From Bacteroidota bacterium (GTDB taxonomy: Bacteria; Bacteroidota; Bacteroidia; Chitinophagales; Chitinophagaceae), in contig JAEZGI010000035.1 in NCBI GenBank assembly GCA_023416995.1, positions 1 to 64,000 of the forward strand: DNA of 64,000 bases. Reading direction: 5' to 3'. Positions 34,742 through 43,910 of the stretch are shown in pieces. Position numbers and translations under genes: made by a program. The notes beneath the pieces were generated by a model. The model saw only the letters and a program-made list of their open reading frames with translations. It was not told where the DNA came from and did no database searches. The first letter of the stretch is position 1. Each line of letters begins with the position of its first letter.

Positions 34742-36007
34742 TTACTGAATTTTTATTAACTGATCCCTGCCTGGTCCGTTCGAAATATAATGAACCTTCA
34801 CACCAAGATAGTCGTTGATGAATTTCACATATTCTGTCATCTCTGCCGGCAAAGCAGATTCTTCTTTCAGAGCAGTAATATCCTTGTTCCAACCTTTGAA
34901 TGATTGCCATTCAGGCGTGATTTTAACCCTTGTCATCTGGAAAGGAACTTCTTTCGTTTTCTCTCCTGCAACATCATATTCAGTACATACCTGCAAGGTT
35001 TCAAATGCATCGAGCACATCAGCTTTGGTCATCACAATCTTTGTAACACCATTAACCATACATGCAAAATTCAAAGCCACAAGGTCGATCCAGCCACAAC
35101 GACGGGGACGGCCCGTAGTAGCGCCGAATTCAGAGCCAACCTTTCTTAGTTCATCGCCGATAGCATCATGAAGTTCGGTAGGAAACGGTCCGCTGCCGAC
35201 ACGTGTGCAATAAGCTTTGGTGACACCAATCACATCTTTGATATACTGAGGCGCCACACCAAGACCGGTGCAGACACCAGCCGAAATGGTGTTTGATGAT
35301 GTTACATAAGGAAAGGTTCCAAAATCAACATCAAGCATACTGCCCTGGGCACCTTCAGCCAATACCCTTTTACCTTCGCGGATCTTTTGATTGATGAAAT
35401 ATTCACCATTTACAATCTTGAATTCTTTCATAAATTCAACCGCTTCAAAAAATTCTTCTTCCCATGCAGAAATGTCTTCATGGAAGTTCATTGAATCAAG
35501 CAGTTTCTGATGTTTCAGACGCAGTTTGATGTATTGTGTTGTAAAAGATTTATCAAACAGGTCACCGACTCTAAGACCATTTCTTCCAGTCTTATCCATG
35601 TACGCGGGACCGATCCCTTTTAAAGTAGAACCGATTTTTTCGTTACCCTTGATAATCTCTGAAGCCTTATCCAATGCACGATGCGTTGGAAGAATAACAT
35701 GTGTTCTTTGTGAGATATAAAGGTTCTTGCTATAGTTAACACCAAAAGCTTTTACAGACTCACATTCCTTTTTAAGTGTAACCGGATCCAACACCACACC
35801 GTTACCAATCAGATTGATGGTGTTTTCATGAAAGATGCCGGAAGGTATCTGGTGAAGAACAATTTTTTTATCATTTACATACAGGGTATGTCCTGCGTTT
35901 GGTCCACCCTGGAAGCGTGCAATCACATCGTATTGCGGAGCGAAAAAGTCAACTATTTTTCCCTTGCCTTCATCACCCCACTGAAGACCCAATAATACAT
36001 CAACCAT
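34742..36007 (-). CDS. purA: Adenylosuccinate synthetase
   Basis: This 421-residue enzyme joins IMP and aspartate with GTP to adenylosuccinate, the first committed step to AMP. The P-loop GLQWGDEGKGKIVD is at the N-terminus with catalytic Asp and His (NAGHTLYV). The motifs STLKGIGPAY, EGAQGSMLDVDFGTFPYVTSSN and TTGRPRRCGW are intact. The length is normal. An exact -7 element stands 32 bases before the start. The gene is probably on its own. Confidence 0.97.
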   Translation of the reverse strand: MVDVLLGLQWGDEGKGKIVDFFAPQYDVIARFQGGPNAGHTLYVNDKKIVLHQIPSGIFHENTINLIGNGVVLDPVTLKKECESVKAFGVNYSKNLYISQRTHVILPTHRALDKASEIIKGNEKIGSTLKGIGPAYMDKTGRNGLRVGDLFDKSFTTQYIKLRLKHQKLLDSMNFHEDISAWEEEFFEAVEFMKEFKIVNGEYFINQKIREGKRVLAEGAQGSMLDVDFGTFPYVTSSNTISAGVCTGLGVAPQYIKDVIGVTKAYCTRVGSGPFPTELHDAIGDELRKVGSEFGATTGRPRRCGWIDLVALNFACMVNGVTKIVMTKADVLDAFETLQVCTEYDVAGEKTKEVPFQMTRVKITPEWQSFKGWNKDITALKEESALPAEMTEYVKFINDYLGVKVHYISNGPGRDQLIKIQ

Positions 36008-36038
36008 TGATTTGCTTTTAAGATTTGCTGAAGAGCGG

Positions 36039-36046
36039 CAAAAATA
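36039..36046 (-). promoter_or_regulatory. Putative -7 element for purA
   Basis: On the minus strand this reads TATTTTTG, an exact match to TAnnTTTG. The predicted leader is about 25 bases. Confidence 0.55.
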
Positions 36047-36076
36047 GGTAGATTCAATTAAATAAGCGGTCGTAAA

Positions 36077-38308
36077 TCAGGATTCGGTATCATACCGGTC
36101 GACAGTCTCAATTCCAGGCAACTTCTTCAAACGGATCACAAGCTCGTCCAACTCCTCCTTATCGTGCACATACACCCGCACATTTCCATGAAACAATCCT
36201 TCTTTCGCCTCGATGGTCATGGCATTGATGTTTATTTTTAATTCACCCGAAATAAGGTTCGTGATTTTATGAATAACACCAACGTCGTCGAGTCCGACAA
36301 TCTTCAGACCAGTGAGGAAAGAAATCTCTTTGTTTTTGGCCCATTTCGTTTTTACAACACGGTGCCCGTAATTGGCCATTAGTTTAGCGGCATTCGGACA
36401 ATTCGTACGATGTATGGTTAGTCCTTTCCCGGTAGTTACAAAACCAAATACGTCATCCCCCGGAATCGGCTTACAACAATTGGCGAGATTATAAACGATT
36501 CTATCGCTGCTCTCTCCAAAAATGATGAGCTCGGCTTCTTTTTTGCCAGGCGCCTGCGGAGCTTCCGGTTTTACTTCCTGGACGGGCTTTGGAGGCTTGG
36601 GAGCCTCGAGTTTATCACCCAGTAACTGGAACTCTTTTAATTCATGCAGATCGATCGTCTTGACAGAGATCTGGTAATACAGATCCAATGAAGAGGGTAA
36701 TTTGTAGAAGGCGGTCAGAATATCGACATTGTGCTGGTTATAGGCAGCGCCAAAGTTTTCAAGTTTTTTCTGAAGGATGTATTTGCCATCATCAGCCACC
36801 CTGCGTTTTTCTTCCTTCAGTGAATCTTTGATCTTTGTTTTTGCCTTAGCGGTTACAACAATCTGCAGCCAGTCTTCATTAGGTTTTTGTTTTGCAGAAG
36901 TAATGATCTCTACCTGGTCGCCGCTTCGCAGCTTGTGGCTGATCGGAACCAGCTTATGATTCAGTTTGGCACCAATACACTGTGAACCCACCATGGTATG
37001 GATCGAAAAGGCAAAATCGAGTGCTGTTGACCCAACGGGCAACATTTTCACATCACCCTTCGGTGTGTACACATAAATCTCCTCAGCAAGAAAACTCGTT
37101 TTAAAATCCTGCAGAAAGTCTACGGTATCGGTATCAGGGTTATTCAGCATCTCGCGGATCTGGTGGAACCACTTGTCGAAGCGGCTCTCATCAGCAGTTC
37201 CTTCTTTATATTTCCAGTGGGCGGCAAGACCTTTTTCCGCGATTTCATTCATTCTTTTAGTCCGGATCTGTACTTCAACCCATTTACCCTGTGGGCCCAT
37301 TACCGTGGTGTGCAGGGCTTCATATCCATTACTTTTCGGATTACTGAGCCAGTCACGCAGCCGTTCGGGTGCAGGCGTGTATTCGTCGGTGATCATCGAG
37401 TACACTTTCCAGCAGTCTTCTTTTTCGCGCTCCTGTGGCGAATTGAGTATAACTCTGATGGCAAAAAGATCATAAACCTCTTCAAAGGCAACACCTTTTT
37501 TGCGCATCTTGTTCCAGATGGAGTGAATGCTTTTGGGCCGGCCATATAATTCAAATTGGAAACCGCCACGTTCCAGCTTTTCACGGAGGGGTTTTACAAA
37601 TTCGTTGATATACCTTGAGCGCTCCCTTTTGGTTTCAGCCAGTTTCCGCGCAATTTCCTTGTACTCTTCCGGTTCAAGATATTTCATGGAAAGATCTTCC
37701 ATTTCAGTCTTGATATTGTACAGACCCATCCGGTGCGCAAGGGGTGCGTATACATAGACGGTTTCCGATGAAATCTTTAACTGCTTTTCACGCTTCATAC
37801 TGTCCATCGTGCGCATATTGTGCAGGCGGTCGGCCAGTTTGATCAATATCACCCGGGGATCATCGGTGAGCGTGAGCAGGATTTTTTTGAAATTTTCGGC
37901 CTGTTGAGAGGCGTTAACGTCAATAACGTTCGAAATCTTGGTCAACCCATCAACAATACGGGCTATTTCGTTACCAAATTCGCGCTCAATATCGCGAAGC
38001 GTGATGTCGGTATCTTCAACGGTGTCATGTAACAGGGCGCAGATGGTGGACCGAACACCAAGACCGATCTCTTCAATACAGATCCGGGCAACCGCCAGCG
38101 GGTGCAGAATATAAGGTTCCCCGCTTTTGCGGCGGGTAGTTTCATGCGCTTCCGCAGCCATTTCAAAAGCCACCCGAACCAGTTCTTTATCGCCCGGTTT
38201 TAATTTAGGTTTGAGAGCCCGAAGCAATGCCCGGTATTCTCGCAATATCAACTTCTTTTCCTGCTCTTCGTTGAGGTTATATTTGGGTATTGCTGCTACT
38301 GTATCCAT
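36077..38308 (-). CDS. relA: RelA/SpoT bifunctional (p)ppGpp synthetase/hydrolase
   Basis: This 743-residue alarmone enzyme has an N-terminal HD hydrolase domain (about 50-200) with intact HDTVEDTD, so hydrolysis is expected. The synthetase domain follows (about 240-350), then TGS (about 390-455, with MVGSQCIGAKLNHK), a zinc-finger-like region with NCCKPIPGDD, and a C-terminal ACT domain (about 660-740). Intact HD and synthetase domains fit a bifunctional Rel. It controls the stringent response to starvation. It is read away from the tRNA-Leu gene. Confidence 0.95.
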   Translation of the reverse strand: MDTVAAIPKYNLNEEQEKKLILREYRALLRALKPKLKPGDKELVRVAFEMAAEAHETTRRKSGEPYILHPLAVARICIEEIGLGVRSTICALLHDTVEDTDITLRDIEREFGNEIARIVDGLTKISNVIDVNASQQAENFKKILLTLTDDPRVILIKLADRLHNMRTMDSMKREKQLKISSETVYVYAPLAHRMGLYNIKTEMEDLSMKYLEPEEYKEIARKLAETKRERSRYINEFVKPLREKLERGGFQFELYGRPKSIHSIWNKMRKKGVAFEEVYDLFAIRVILNSPQEREKEDCWKVYSMITDEYTPAPERLRDWLSNPKSNGYEALHTTVMGPQGKWVEVQIRTKRMNEIAEKGLAAHWKYKEGTADESRFDKWFHQIREMLNNPDTDTVDFLQDFKTSFLAEEIYVYTPKGDVKMLPVGSTALDFAFSIHTMVGSQCIGAKLNHKLVPISHKLRSGDQVEIITSAKQKPNEDWLQIVVTAKAKTKIKDSLKEEKRRVADDGKYILQKKLENFGAAYNQHNVDILTAFYKLPSSLDLYYQISVKTIDLHELKEFQLLGDKLEAPKPPKPVQEVKPEAPQAPGKKEAELIIFGESSDRIVYNLANCCKPIPGDDVFGFVTTGKGLTIHRTNCPNAAKLMANYGHRVVKTKWAKNKEISFLTGLKIVGLDDVGVIHKITNLISGELKININAMTIEAKEGLFHGNVRVYVHDKEELDELVIRLKKLPGIETVDRYDTES

Positions 38309-38372
38309 TCACATTATTAGTATTACGAATTTACAAAAAAGAAAGTGTTTTCTGTTTTTCTCGTAAAACTCC

Positions 38373-38380
38373 TACTTTTG
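38373..38380 (+). promoter_or_regulatory. Putative -7 element for tRNA-Leu
   Basis: TACTTTTG matches TAnnTTTG exactly and lies 55 bases before the tRNA. Confidence 0.5.
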
Positions 38381-38434
38381 CAAACCTTAACTGAAAGGAT
38401 TCGTCCTCAGGTTAAGTTGGATCAGGTACAGATT

Positions 38435-38516
38435 GCGCATGTGGCGTAATTGGTAGCCGCGCTAGACTTAGGATCTAGTGGAGTGATCCGTGGGGGTTCG
38501 AGTCCCTCCATGCGCA
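38435..38516 (+). tRNA. tRNA-Leu (anticodon UAG)
   Basis: The acceptor stem GCGCATG pairs with CATGCGC, followed by discriminator A. The anticodon stem CTAGA/TCTAG encloses the loop CTTAGGA, giving anticodon TAG. The T arm contains GGTTCGAGTCC. The extra-long variable arm (about 12 bases) is as expected for a class II leucine tRNA. The CCA end is not encoded. Confidence 0.96.
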
Positions 38517-38518
38517 CA

Positions 38519-38553
38519 AACGGTCCCGGTAACCCCGGGGCCGTTTTCGTTTT
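38519..38553 (+). terminator. Rho-independent terminator of tRNA-Leu
   Basis: The arms AACGGTCCCGG and CCGGGGCCGTT pair over 11 bp, including one T-G pair, with a 5-base loop. A T-rich tail follows (TTTCGTTTT). The hairpin starts two bases after the tRNA. Confidence 0.85.
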
Positions 38554-38604
38554 ATACCCCGCCGGCCATGAGCTTAATTGCTTAACTTTATTGAAAGCCC
38601 GGTT

Positions 38605-39429
38605 ATGAATACAATGTTTGTTCCTGTTGATTTTTCTCCGGCATCCCGCACCGCCAGCATCTATGCCGCTTCACTTGCAAAAGCTACCGGATCAAGACTC
38701 GTGCTTTTCCACGCATACATGCTCCCCACCCCAATCAGCGATGTGCCTTATGTAATGGTATCGGTCGATGATCTTCAGTCTGAAAATGAAAAGATGATCC
38801 GCAAGGAAGCCGAGGTGCTGCACAAAAATTTTGAGGTCGAGGTTACCTGCCAGGTTCAGATCGGTATGCCATCGGATGAAATCGCAAACAATGCAGAAGA
38901 TCAGCAATGCGACCTGATTGTAATCGGTATGCGGGGGGCCGGGGGCATCGACAAGCTCATTGGAAGTACCACCGCAAGCGTGGTCCGGAAAGCCAAAACC
39001 CCGGTACTCGTGGTGCCGCATGATAGTGTTTTCGCCCCCGTAAAAAACATTGTTTATGCCAGTGATCTCAGCTACAACTTTTCCAGCCAACTGCTGACTC
39101 CACTACATACCATCGCCCGCCTTTTTGAAAGCACCGTTCACGTGCTGCACGTGCAAAAGGCTGAAACTGAACAGCCAAACGGAAAAGAAGCTGCTGCCAA
39201 AGCGGCAATCAGTACCCTGCTTGGCGCGGTGACCCATTCTTTTACCACTGTTCAGGATCAATCGGTTATACACGGCATTAAAACTTATATCGACCAGCAC
39301 CAGGCGCAGCTCCTGGTTATGGTTGCGCATCGTCATAACTTCTTCGACCGGCTGTTTTCACGCATTTCCACTACCGAAATGGCTTATCAGACGAGTATTC
39401 CTTTATTGGTACTGCAGGACAAAGCCTGA
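38605..39429 (+). CDS. Universal stress protein, two tandem UspA domains
   Basis: The ATG at 38605 is chosen over an in-frame TTG at 38578, because MNTMFVPVDFSPAS is the normal UspA beginning. The 274-residue product has two UspA folds, about 1-145 and 150-274. The first has the nucleotide loop GMRGAGGIDKLIGSTTASVVRKAKTPVLVV, here split as GMRGAGG and GSTTASVV. The second lacks a good copy of that loop. Such proteins bind ATP or act as stress signals in the cytoplasm. A TAACTTTA -7-like element lies at 38582-38589. Confidence 0.9.
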   Translation: MNTMFVPVDFSPASRTASIYAASLAKATGSRLVLFHAYMLPTPISDVPYVMVSVDDLQSENEKMIRKEAEVLHKNFEVEVTCQVQIGMPSDEIANNAEDQQCDLIVIGMRGAGGIDKLIGSTTASVVRKAKTPVLVVPHDSVFAPVKNIVYASDLSYNFSSQLLTPLHTIARLFESTVHVLHVQKAETEQPNGKEAAAKAAISTLLGAVTHSFTTVQDQSVIHGIKTYIDQHQAQLLVMVAHRHNFFDRLFSRISTTEMAYQTSIPLLVLQDKA

Positions 39430-39477
39430 GCCTTTTGTTTAATTCTGGAGGTAGATGTCTTATCAACGGTTTTATCC

Positions 39478-39485
39478 TACCTTTG
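39478..39485 (+). promoter_or_regulatory. Putative -7 element for trigger factor
   Basis: TACCTTTG matches TAnnTTTG exactly, 42 bases before the start codon. It is followed at once by the inverted repeat at 39489-39506. Confidence 0.55.
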
Positions 39486-39488
39486 CAC

Positions 39489-39506
39489 CCCAAAATAAAT
39501 TTTGGG
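39489..39506 (+). promoter_or_regulatory. Inverted repeat in the trigger factor leader
   Basis: CCCAAAA and TTTTGGG are exact complements around TAAA. Placed just after the -7 element, the hairpin would form at the very 5' end of the transcript. There it could stabilise the message, or the DNA could be an operator. Function is inferred. Confidence 0.4.
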
Positions 39507-39527
39507 AACATCATCAAATAAACAATT

Positions 39528-40907
39528 ATGGCAACAGTTACAAGAGAGAATATCGGTCTCCTGAATGATAAGATCACTGTGAAAGTGGGCACACCAGATT
39601 ACCTGCCTTCTTTTGAGAAGGCTCTGAAAACCTACAGCAAAAACGCGAACATCCCCGGCTTCCGCAAGGGTATGGTGCCAACAGGCATGATTAAAAAAAT
39701 GCACGGGCCCGCCGTGTTTACTGAAGAAGTGCTGAGAACAGTTGAAAAAGAGCTGAATAATTACATGACCAATGAAAAGCTCGAAATCTTTGCACAGCCC
39801 CTGCCACTCTCTGAAAATGACGCGCGCCAGATAGACATGAACAAACCCGATGAATATGCTTTTTCATTCGAGGTAGGATTGAAACCGGAGTTCGAACTGC
39901 CTAACCTGGCAACTGAACCAATGACCCGTTACAAAGTAGCAGTTACCGATGAAATGATCAACGATGAGGTTGACCGCCTGCTGCTCCGTCACGGGAAAAT
40001 GACCGAGCCTGAAACTGTTACTGCTGATGAAAACGTACTGAATCTTACTTTTACAGAGATCGACGCTGCAGGAAATGAGGTAGAAGGCGGAATCCGCAAA
40101 GACAACAGCCTGCTCGTTAAATATTTTTCTGAAAGCTACCGCCCCAGCCTGATCGGCAAAAAGAAAGATGATACTTTTGATCTGAAACTGTCAGAAGCCT
40201 TCGAACCAAAAGAAAGAGAATGGGTGATCAGCGACCTTGGTCTTGGTAAAGATGACGCAGCGGCAGCAGACAAAACCTTCCGTGCACTTGTTACCAAGGT
40301 AGGTATGGTTGAAAAAGCTGAACTTAACGAAGACTTCTATAAAGCCGCTTTACCCGGCAAGGACATCAACTCTGAAGAGTCATTCAGAGAAGCGGTTAAA
40401 AAAGATATTGAACAATACTGGGATACACAAAGCCGTAATCATTTACAACATGAAATTTATCATGTACTGCTTGATCATACCAACATCAGCTTCCCCGAAT
40501 CTTTCCTGAAAAGATGGTTACAAACCAACGAAGAAAAAGAGAAAACAACAGAAGAAGTAGAAGCCGAGTTTCCAAATTTTGTGAACCAGTTAAAATGGAC
40601 ACTTATCATCGATAAGATCGTCCGTGATAATAATATCCAGGTATTGCCCGAAGACCTGAAAGCCTTTGCCAAACAACAATTGTTTGGATATATGGGTATG
40701 AACGCCGGCGATGAAGAACAGCCATGGCTCACGGATTACGTGAACAAGATGATGCAGGATAAGAAATTTGTTGAAGATTCTTTCCACCGCATTCAGACCG
40801 AAAAGGTATTCACATGGGCCGATAGCCAGGTGAACGCAGTAGAACAGGTGGTAAGCGTAGACGAGTTCACAAAAGAAACCGCAAAACACCAGCATCACAA
40901 TCATTAA
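39528..40907 (+). CDS. tig: Trigger factor
   Basis: This 459-residue ribosome-bound chaperone meets nascent chains at the exit tunnel. The N-terminal ribosome-binding domain carries the signature-like NIPGFRKGMVP at about 43-53 (GFRxGxxP). A divergent PPIase-like middle domain (about 150-250) and the helical C-terminal chaperone domain follow. The C-terminus ends in a short His-rich tail (HQHHNH). The length is slightly above the E. coli protein, as usual in Bacteroidota. It lies before clpP, clpP and clpX, the normal neighbourhood. Confidence 0.94.
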   Translation: MATVTRENIGLLNDKITVKVGTPDYLPSFEKALKTYSKNANIPGFRKGMVPTGMIKKMHGPAVFTEEVLRTVEKELNNYMTNEKLEIFAQPLPLSENDARQIDMNKPDEYAFSFEVGLKPEFELPNLATEPMTRYKVAVTDEMINDEVDRLLLRHGKMTEPETVTADENVLNLTFTEIDAAGNEVEGGIRKDNSLLVKYFSESYRPSLIGKKKDDTFDLKLSEAFEPKEREWVISDLGLGKDDAAAADKTFRALVTKVGMVEKAELNEDFYKAALPGKDINSEESFREAVKKDIEQYWDTQSRNHLQHEIYHVLLDHTNISFPESFLKRWLQTNEEKEKTTEEVEAEFPNFVNQLKWTLIIDKIVRDNNIQVLPEDLKAFAKQQLFGYMGMNAGDEEQPWLTDYVNKMMQDKKFVEDSFHRIQTEKVFTWADSQVNAVEQVVSVDEFTKETAKHQHHNH

Positions 40908-40926
40908 CAGATTTAAACATATAGCG

Positions 40927-40956
40927 AACCGGGTAGAAATACCCGGTTTTCTTTTT
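40927..40956 (+). terminator. Rho-independent terminator of tig
   Basis: The arms AACCGGGTA and TACCCGGTT form a perfect 9-bp stem with GAAA loop, followed by TTCTTTTT. It separates tig from the clp genes. Confidence 0.9.
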
Positions 40957-41121
40957 GTATGCTGACAATCCGCCCCGCTATAACAGGTTAAGCTGTGGCT
41001 TTTATGGCAATTTGTCCGGTTTTAGAACTTGCATGGTATTTGGTTTCCTACAATGACTTAAATTGCTCACGGAGATTTTCAATCCAGATCTTCTCTCTTA
41101 AATATTCAATATTAAATCTTT

Positions 41122-41814
41122 ATGAACTTAGGAAAAGAATTTGAACAATACGCCATCAAACACCGGGGCATTTCCAGCAATACACTGAACGATTATAACA
41201 GGCACATGGTTACCAACCTTACGCCTAATATCATCGAGGAGCGCCCTATGAACATTGCAGTAATGGATGTTTACAGCCGTTTGATGATGGACAGGATTAT
41301 TTTTCTTGGCTACCCTATTAACGACGAGGTTGCCAACATTGTTACGGCACAGCTATTGTTCCTCGACAGTACCGACCGTCAGCGCGATATCCAGATGTAT
41401 ATAAATAGTCCCGGCGGAAGTGTTTATTCTGGTCTTGGCGTTTATGACACCATGCAATATGTTACACCCGATGTTTCAACCATATGTATTGGTATGGCCG
41501 CTTCTATGGGAGCTGTATTACTTACAGCCGGAGCACATGGCAAAAGAACTGCACTTAAACACAGCCGGGTGATGTTGCACCAGCCAAGCGGTGCGATCGG
41601 TGGCCAGGCGAGCGATATCGAGATCACAGTAGCAGAGATCAGGAAGATCAAGAAGAATCTTTATGATATCATTTCAACTCATACAGGCAAGTCGCTGAAA
41701 CAGGTTGAAAAAGATTGTGATCGTGACTACTGGCTCACATCAGAAGAAGCCAAAGAATATGGACTGGTAGATGAGGTTCTTGTGATCAATCCAAGAAAGG
41801 AAAAAAAAGACTAG
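41122..41814 (+). CDS. clpP: ATP-dependent Clp protease proteolytic subunit, canonical paralogue
   Basis: This 230-residue serine protease subunit has the triad Ser128 (GMAASMG), His153 (MLHQPSG) and Asp202 (CDRDYW), with the same spacing as E. coli ClpP. The family stretch GGQASDIEI after the histidine is present. An N-terminal extension of about 30 residues resembles other Bacteroidota ClpP. It should form a barrel that degrades proteins fed by ClpX. A second, different clpP gene begins 34 bases downstream, then clpX. The 214-base upstream gap holds the tig terminator and no clear promoter. Confidence 0.95.
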   Translation: MNLGKEFEQYAIKHRGISSNTLNDYNRHMVTNLTPNIIEERPMNIAVMDVYSRLMMDRIIFLGYPINDEVANIVTAQLLFLDSTDRQRDIQMYINSPGGSVYSGLGVYDTMQYVTPDVSTICIGMAASMGAVLLTAGAHGKRTALKHSRVMLHQPSGAIGGQASDIEITVAEIRKIKKNLYDIISTHTGKSLKQVEKDCDRDYWLTSEEAKEYGLVDEVLVINPRKEKKD

Positions 41815-41848
41815 GAAATAGCTGACGTTAACTTTTCAAACAATAATT

Positions 41849-42502
41849 ATGAGTCTGAATTCAAAATATTTAATGAAACCATTTGTGTCTGACAATGGTG
41901 ACGAAGAAGAAGAACCAGAAGAAAAACCGATCCGCGATAAAGGCGCCGAAGCCGGTATAATGGCAAAGAAAATGGAAAAGTATTTTTTCCAGAATCGCGC
42001 AGTTTACCTGTGGGGTGTGGTTGATGATAAATCTGCAAAAGATGTAACAACGAAACTTCTCCTGCTGGATGCTGACAAACCTGGCGAAGAAATCAAATTT
42101 TTCATCAACAGCCCTGGAGGCGTCGTAACCAGTGGCCTGGTAATTTACGATACCATGCGTATGATTAAGAGCCCGGTCAGCACCATTTGTATGGGACTTG
42201 CTGCTTCAATGGGTTCGATCCTGTTAAGCGGTGGCGTGAAAGGCAAAAGATCCATCTATCCGCACGGCGAAGTAATGATACACCAGCCAAGCCTGGGAGG
42301 TTATATTCAGGGCGTTTCTGTTGACCTTGAAATACAGGCGAAACAAACGAAAAGAGTGAAAGAGGTAAGTGCCCGTATTCTTGCTGCAAACTGTGGAAAA
42401 AAACCAGAGCAGATCATGAAAGATTTTGATCGTGATTACTGGATGGATGCGAAAGAGGCAATTGAATATGGCATTGTGGACCAGATCGTTGAGAATTTAT
42501 AA
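41849..42502 (+). CDS. clpP: Second Clp protease proteolytic subunit, variant paralogue
   Basis: This 217-residue ClpP keeps the triad Ser120 (GLAASMG), His145 (MIHQPSL) and Asp196 (FDRDYW). The loop after the histidine is two residues longer and reads GGYIQGVSVDLEI rather than the usual Gln-Ala pattern. The N-terminus carries an acidic block (DEEEEPEE, about 18-25) in place of the axial loop sequence. It is clearly not a recent duplicate of the neighbour. Together they may form mixed ClpP1P2 barrels as in Listeria or mycobacteria; that is inference. It lies between clpP and clpX on one strand. Confidence 0.93.
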   Translation: MSLNSKYLMKPFVSDNGDEEEEPEEKPIRDKGAEAGIMAKKMEKYFFQNRAVYLWGVVDDKSAKDVTTKLLLLDADKPGEEIKFFINSPGGVVTSGLVIYDTMRMIKSPVSTICMGLAASMGSILLSGGVKGKRSIYPHGEVMIHQPSLGGYIQGVSVDLEIQAKQTKRVKEVSARILAANCGKKPEQIMKDFDRDYWMDAKEAIEYGIVDQIVENL

Positions 42503-42573
42503 AATTAACATATAGACCCAGCAGGGGAATGCAGATATCCGGGAATTTTGGTTTCATTATCCGAATTCTTGGA

Positions 42574-42581
42574 TACCTTTG
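42574..42581 (+). promoter_or_regulatory. Putative -7 element for clpX
   Basis: TACCTTTG matches TAnnTTTG exactly, with TTTG 23 bases upstream at 42547-42550 as a possible -33 box. It lies 17 bases before the clpX start. Confidence 0.55.
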
Positions 42582-42598
42582 CATTCAGACAGAATAAC

Positions 42599-43837
42599 AT
42601 GGCAAAAACAACCTTACATTGTTCCTTTTGTGGTCGCAGTCGCGATGAAGTTAAGATCCTGATTGCGGGCCAGGAAGGACATATTTGTGAGAACTGTGTA
42701 GAGCATGCCCGGGAGATTATTGAGCAGGAACTGATGATCAGAAACGACAACCCGGCAACTACTTCCCAGTTCAAACTAAACGTTAAGAAACCAGTTGAAG
42801 TAAAACGGTTTCTTGATGAATACATCATTGGCCAGGATGAAGCCAAACGCGTTCTTGCCGTGGCGGTTTATAACCACTACAAACGTTTACAGCAGAAGCC
42901 TGCAGACAATGATATTGAGATAGAAAAAAGCAATATCGTAATGGTGGGTGAAACCGGCACTGGTAAAACTTTGCTTGCGAAAACCATTGCGAAACTTTTA
43001 AATGTACCATTTGCGATTGTTGACGCCACAGTTTTCACAGAAGCTGGTTACGTAGGCGAAGATGTTGAAAGCATTCTTACCCGTTTACTGCAGGTTTGCA
43101 ATTATGATGTTACTGCAGCTGAAAGAGGTATCGTTTATATTGACGAGATAGATAAAATCGCACGCAAGGGCGATAATCCTTCTATAACCCGTGATGTGAG
43201 CGGAGAAGGTGTGCAACAGGGTTTATTAAAATTACTTGAAGGAACGGATGTGCTGGTGCCACCACAAGGCGGTCGTAAACATCCTGAACAAAAGCTGATT
43301 AAAATAAATACGCAGAATATTCTCTTTATCTGCGGAGGCGCATTTGATGGAATTGACAAGGTGATCGCGCGCCGGGTAAACACAAACTCTATCGGTTTCA
43401 ATGTGAACAAAGAACTGCAGGATAACATGAAAAAGAACCTCCTGCAATACATCAACGCAACGGATCTCAAAAGCTTCGGGCTCATTCCTGAATTACTGGG
43501 TCGTTTACCGGTTGTAACACATTTGAACCCACTTGACAAAGCCACACTTCGTTCTATTCTTACCGAACCGAAAAATGCCCTGTACAAACAATACAAAAAG
43601 TTGTTTGAACTTGAAGGTATTCAACTGAACATCGAAGACGAGGTGCTTGATTTCATGGTCAGCAAAGCACTTGAATATAAACTCGGTGCGAGAGGATTGA
43701 GAAGTATTTGTGAGAGCATACTTACTGATGCGATGTTTGAACTTCCTTCATCCAAACAATCAGTGTTTAATGTTAACATACAATATGCCCGTGACAAATT
43801 TGATCACAGCAAGATGAGTCTGTTGAAGGTAGCTTAA
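42599..43837 (+). CDS. clpX: ATP-dependent Clp protease ATP-binding subunit ClpX
   Basis: The ATG at 42599 is used because it begins the zinc-finger domain directly. An upstream in-frame TTG would run through the promoter. The 412-residue protein has a treble-clef zinc finger with Cys8, Cys11, Cys30 and Cys33. Its AAA+ core shows Walker A GETGTGKT, the pore loop GYVG, Walker B IVYIDEIDKI and a C-terminal sensor 2 motif (KLGARGLRS). It unfolds proteins into ClpP. The length is typical. Confidence 0.96.
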   Translation: MAKTTLHCSFCGRSRDEVKILIAGQEGHICENCVEHAREIIEQELMIRNDNPATTSQFKLNVKKPVEVKRFLDEYIIGQDEAKRVLAVAVYNHYKRLQQKPADNDIEIEKSNIVMVGETGTGKTLLAKTIAKLLNVPFAIVDATVFTEAGYVGEDVESILTRLLQVCNYDVTAAERGIVYIDEIDKIARKGDNPSITRDVSGEGVQQGLLKLLEGTDVLVPPQGGRKHPEQKLIKINTQNILFICGGAFDGIDKVIARRVNTNSIGFNVNKELQDNMKKNLLQYINATDLKSFGLIPELLGRLPVVTHLNPLDKATLRSILTEPKNALYKQYKKLFELEGIQLNIEDEVLDFMVSKALEYKLGARGLRSICESILTDAMFELPSSKQSVFNVNIQYARDKFDHSKMSLLKVA

Positions 43838-43855
43838 CGAAAGATATAATTTGCG

Positions 43856-43882
43856 AAAAGCCGGGTACTGCCCGGCTTTTTT
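43856..43882 (+). terminator. Rho-independent terminator of clpX
   Basis: The arms AAAAGCCGGG and CCCGGCTTTT form a 10-bp stem with a 5-base loop (TACTG) and a T run. It lies 18 bases after the clpX stop. Confidence 0.93.
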
Positions 43883-43910
43883 ATTAGCTTGATACCGAAA
43901 ATTATAATGT

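Noticed and set aside
41003..41155. About 50-codon plus-strand frame before clpP
   Set aside because: It overlaps the clpP start in another frame and shows no features or start signal.
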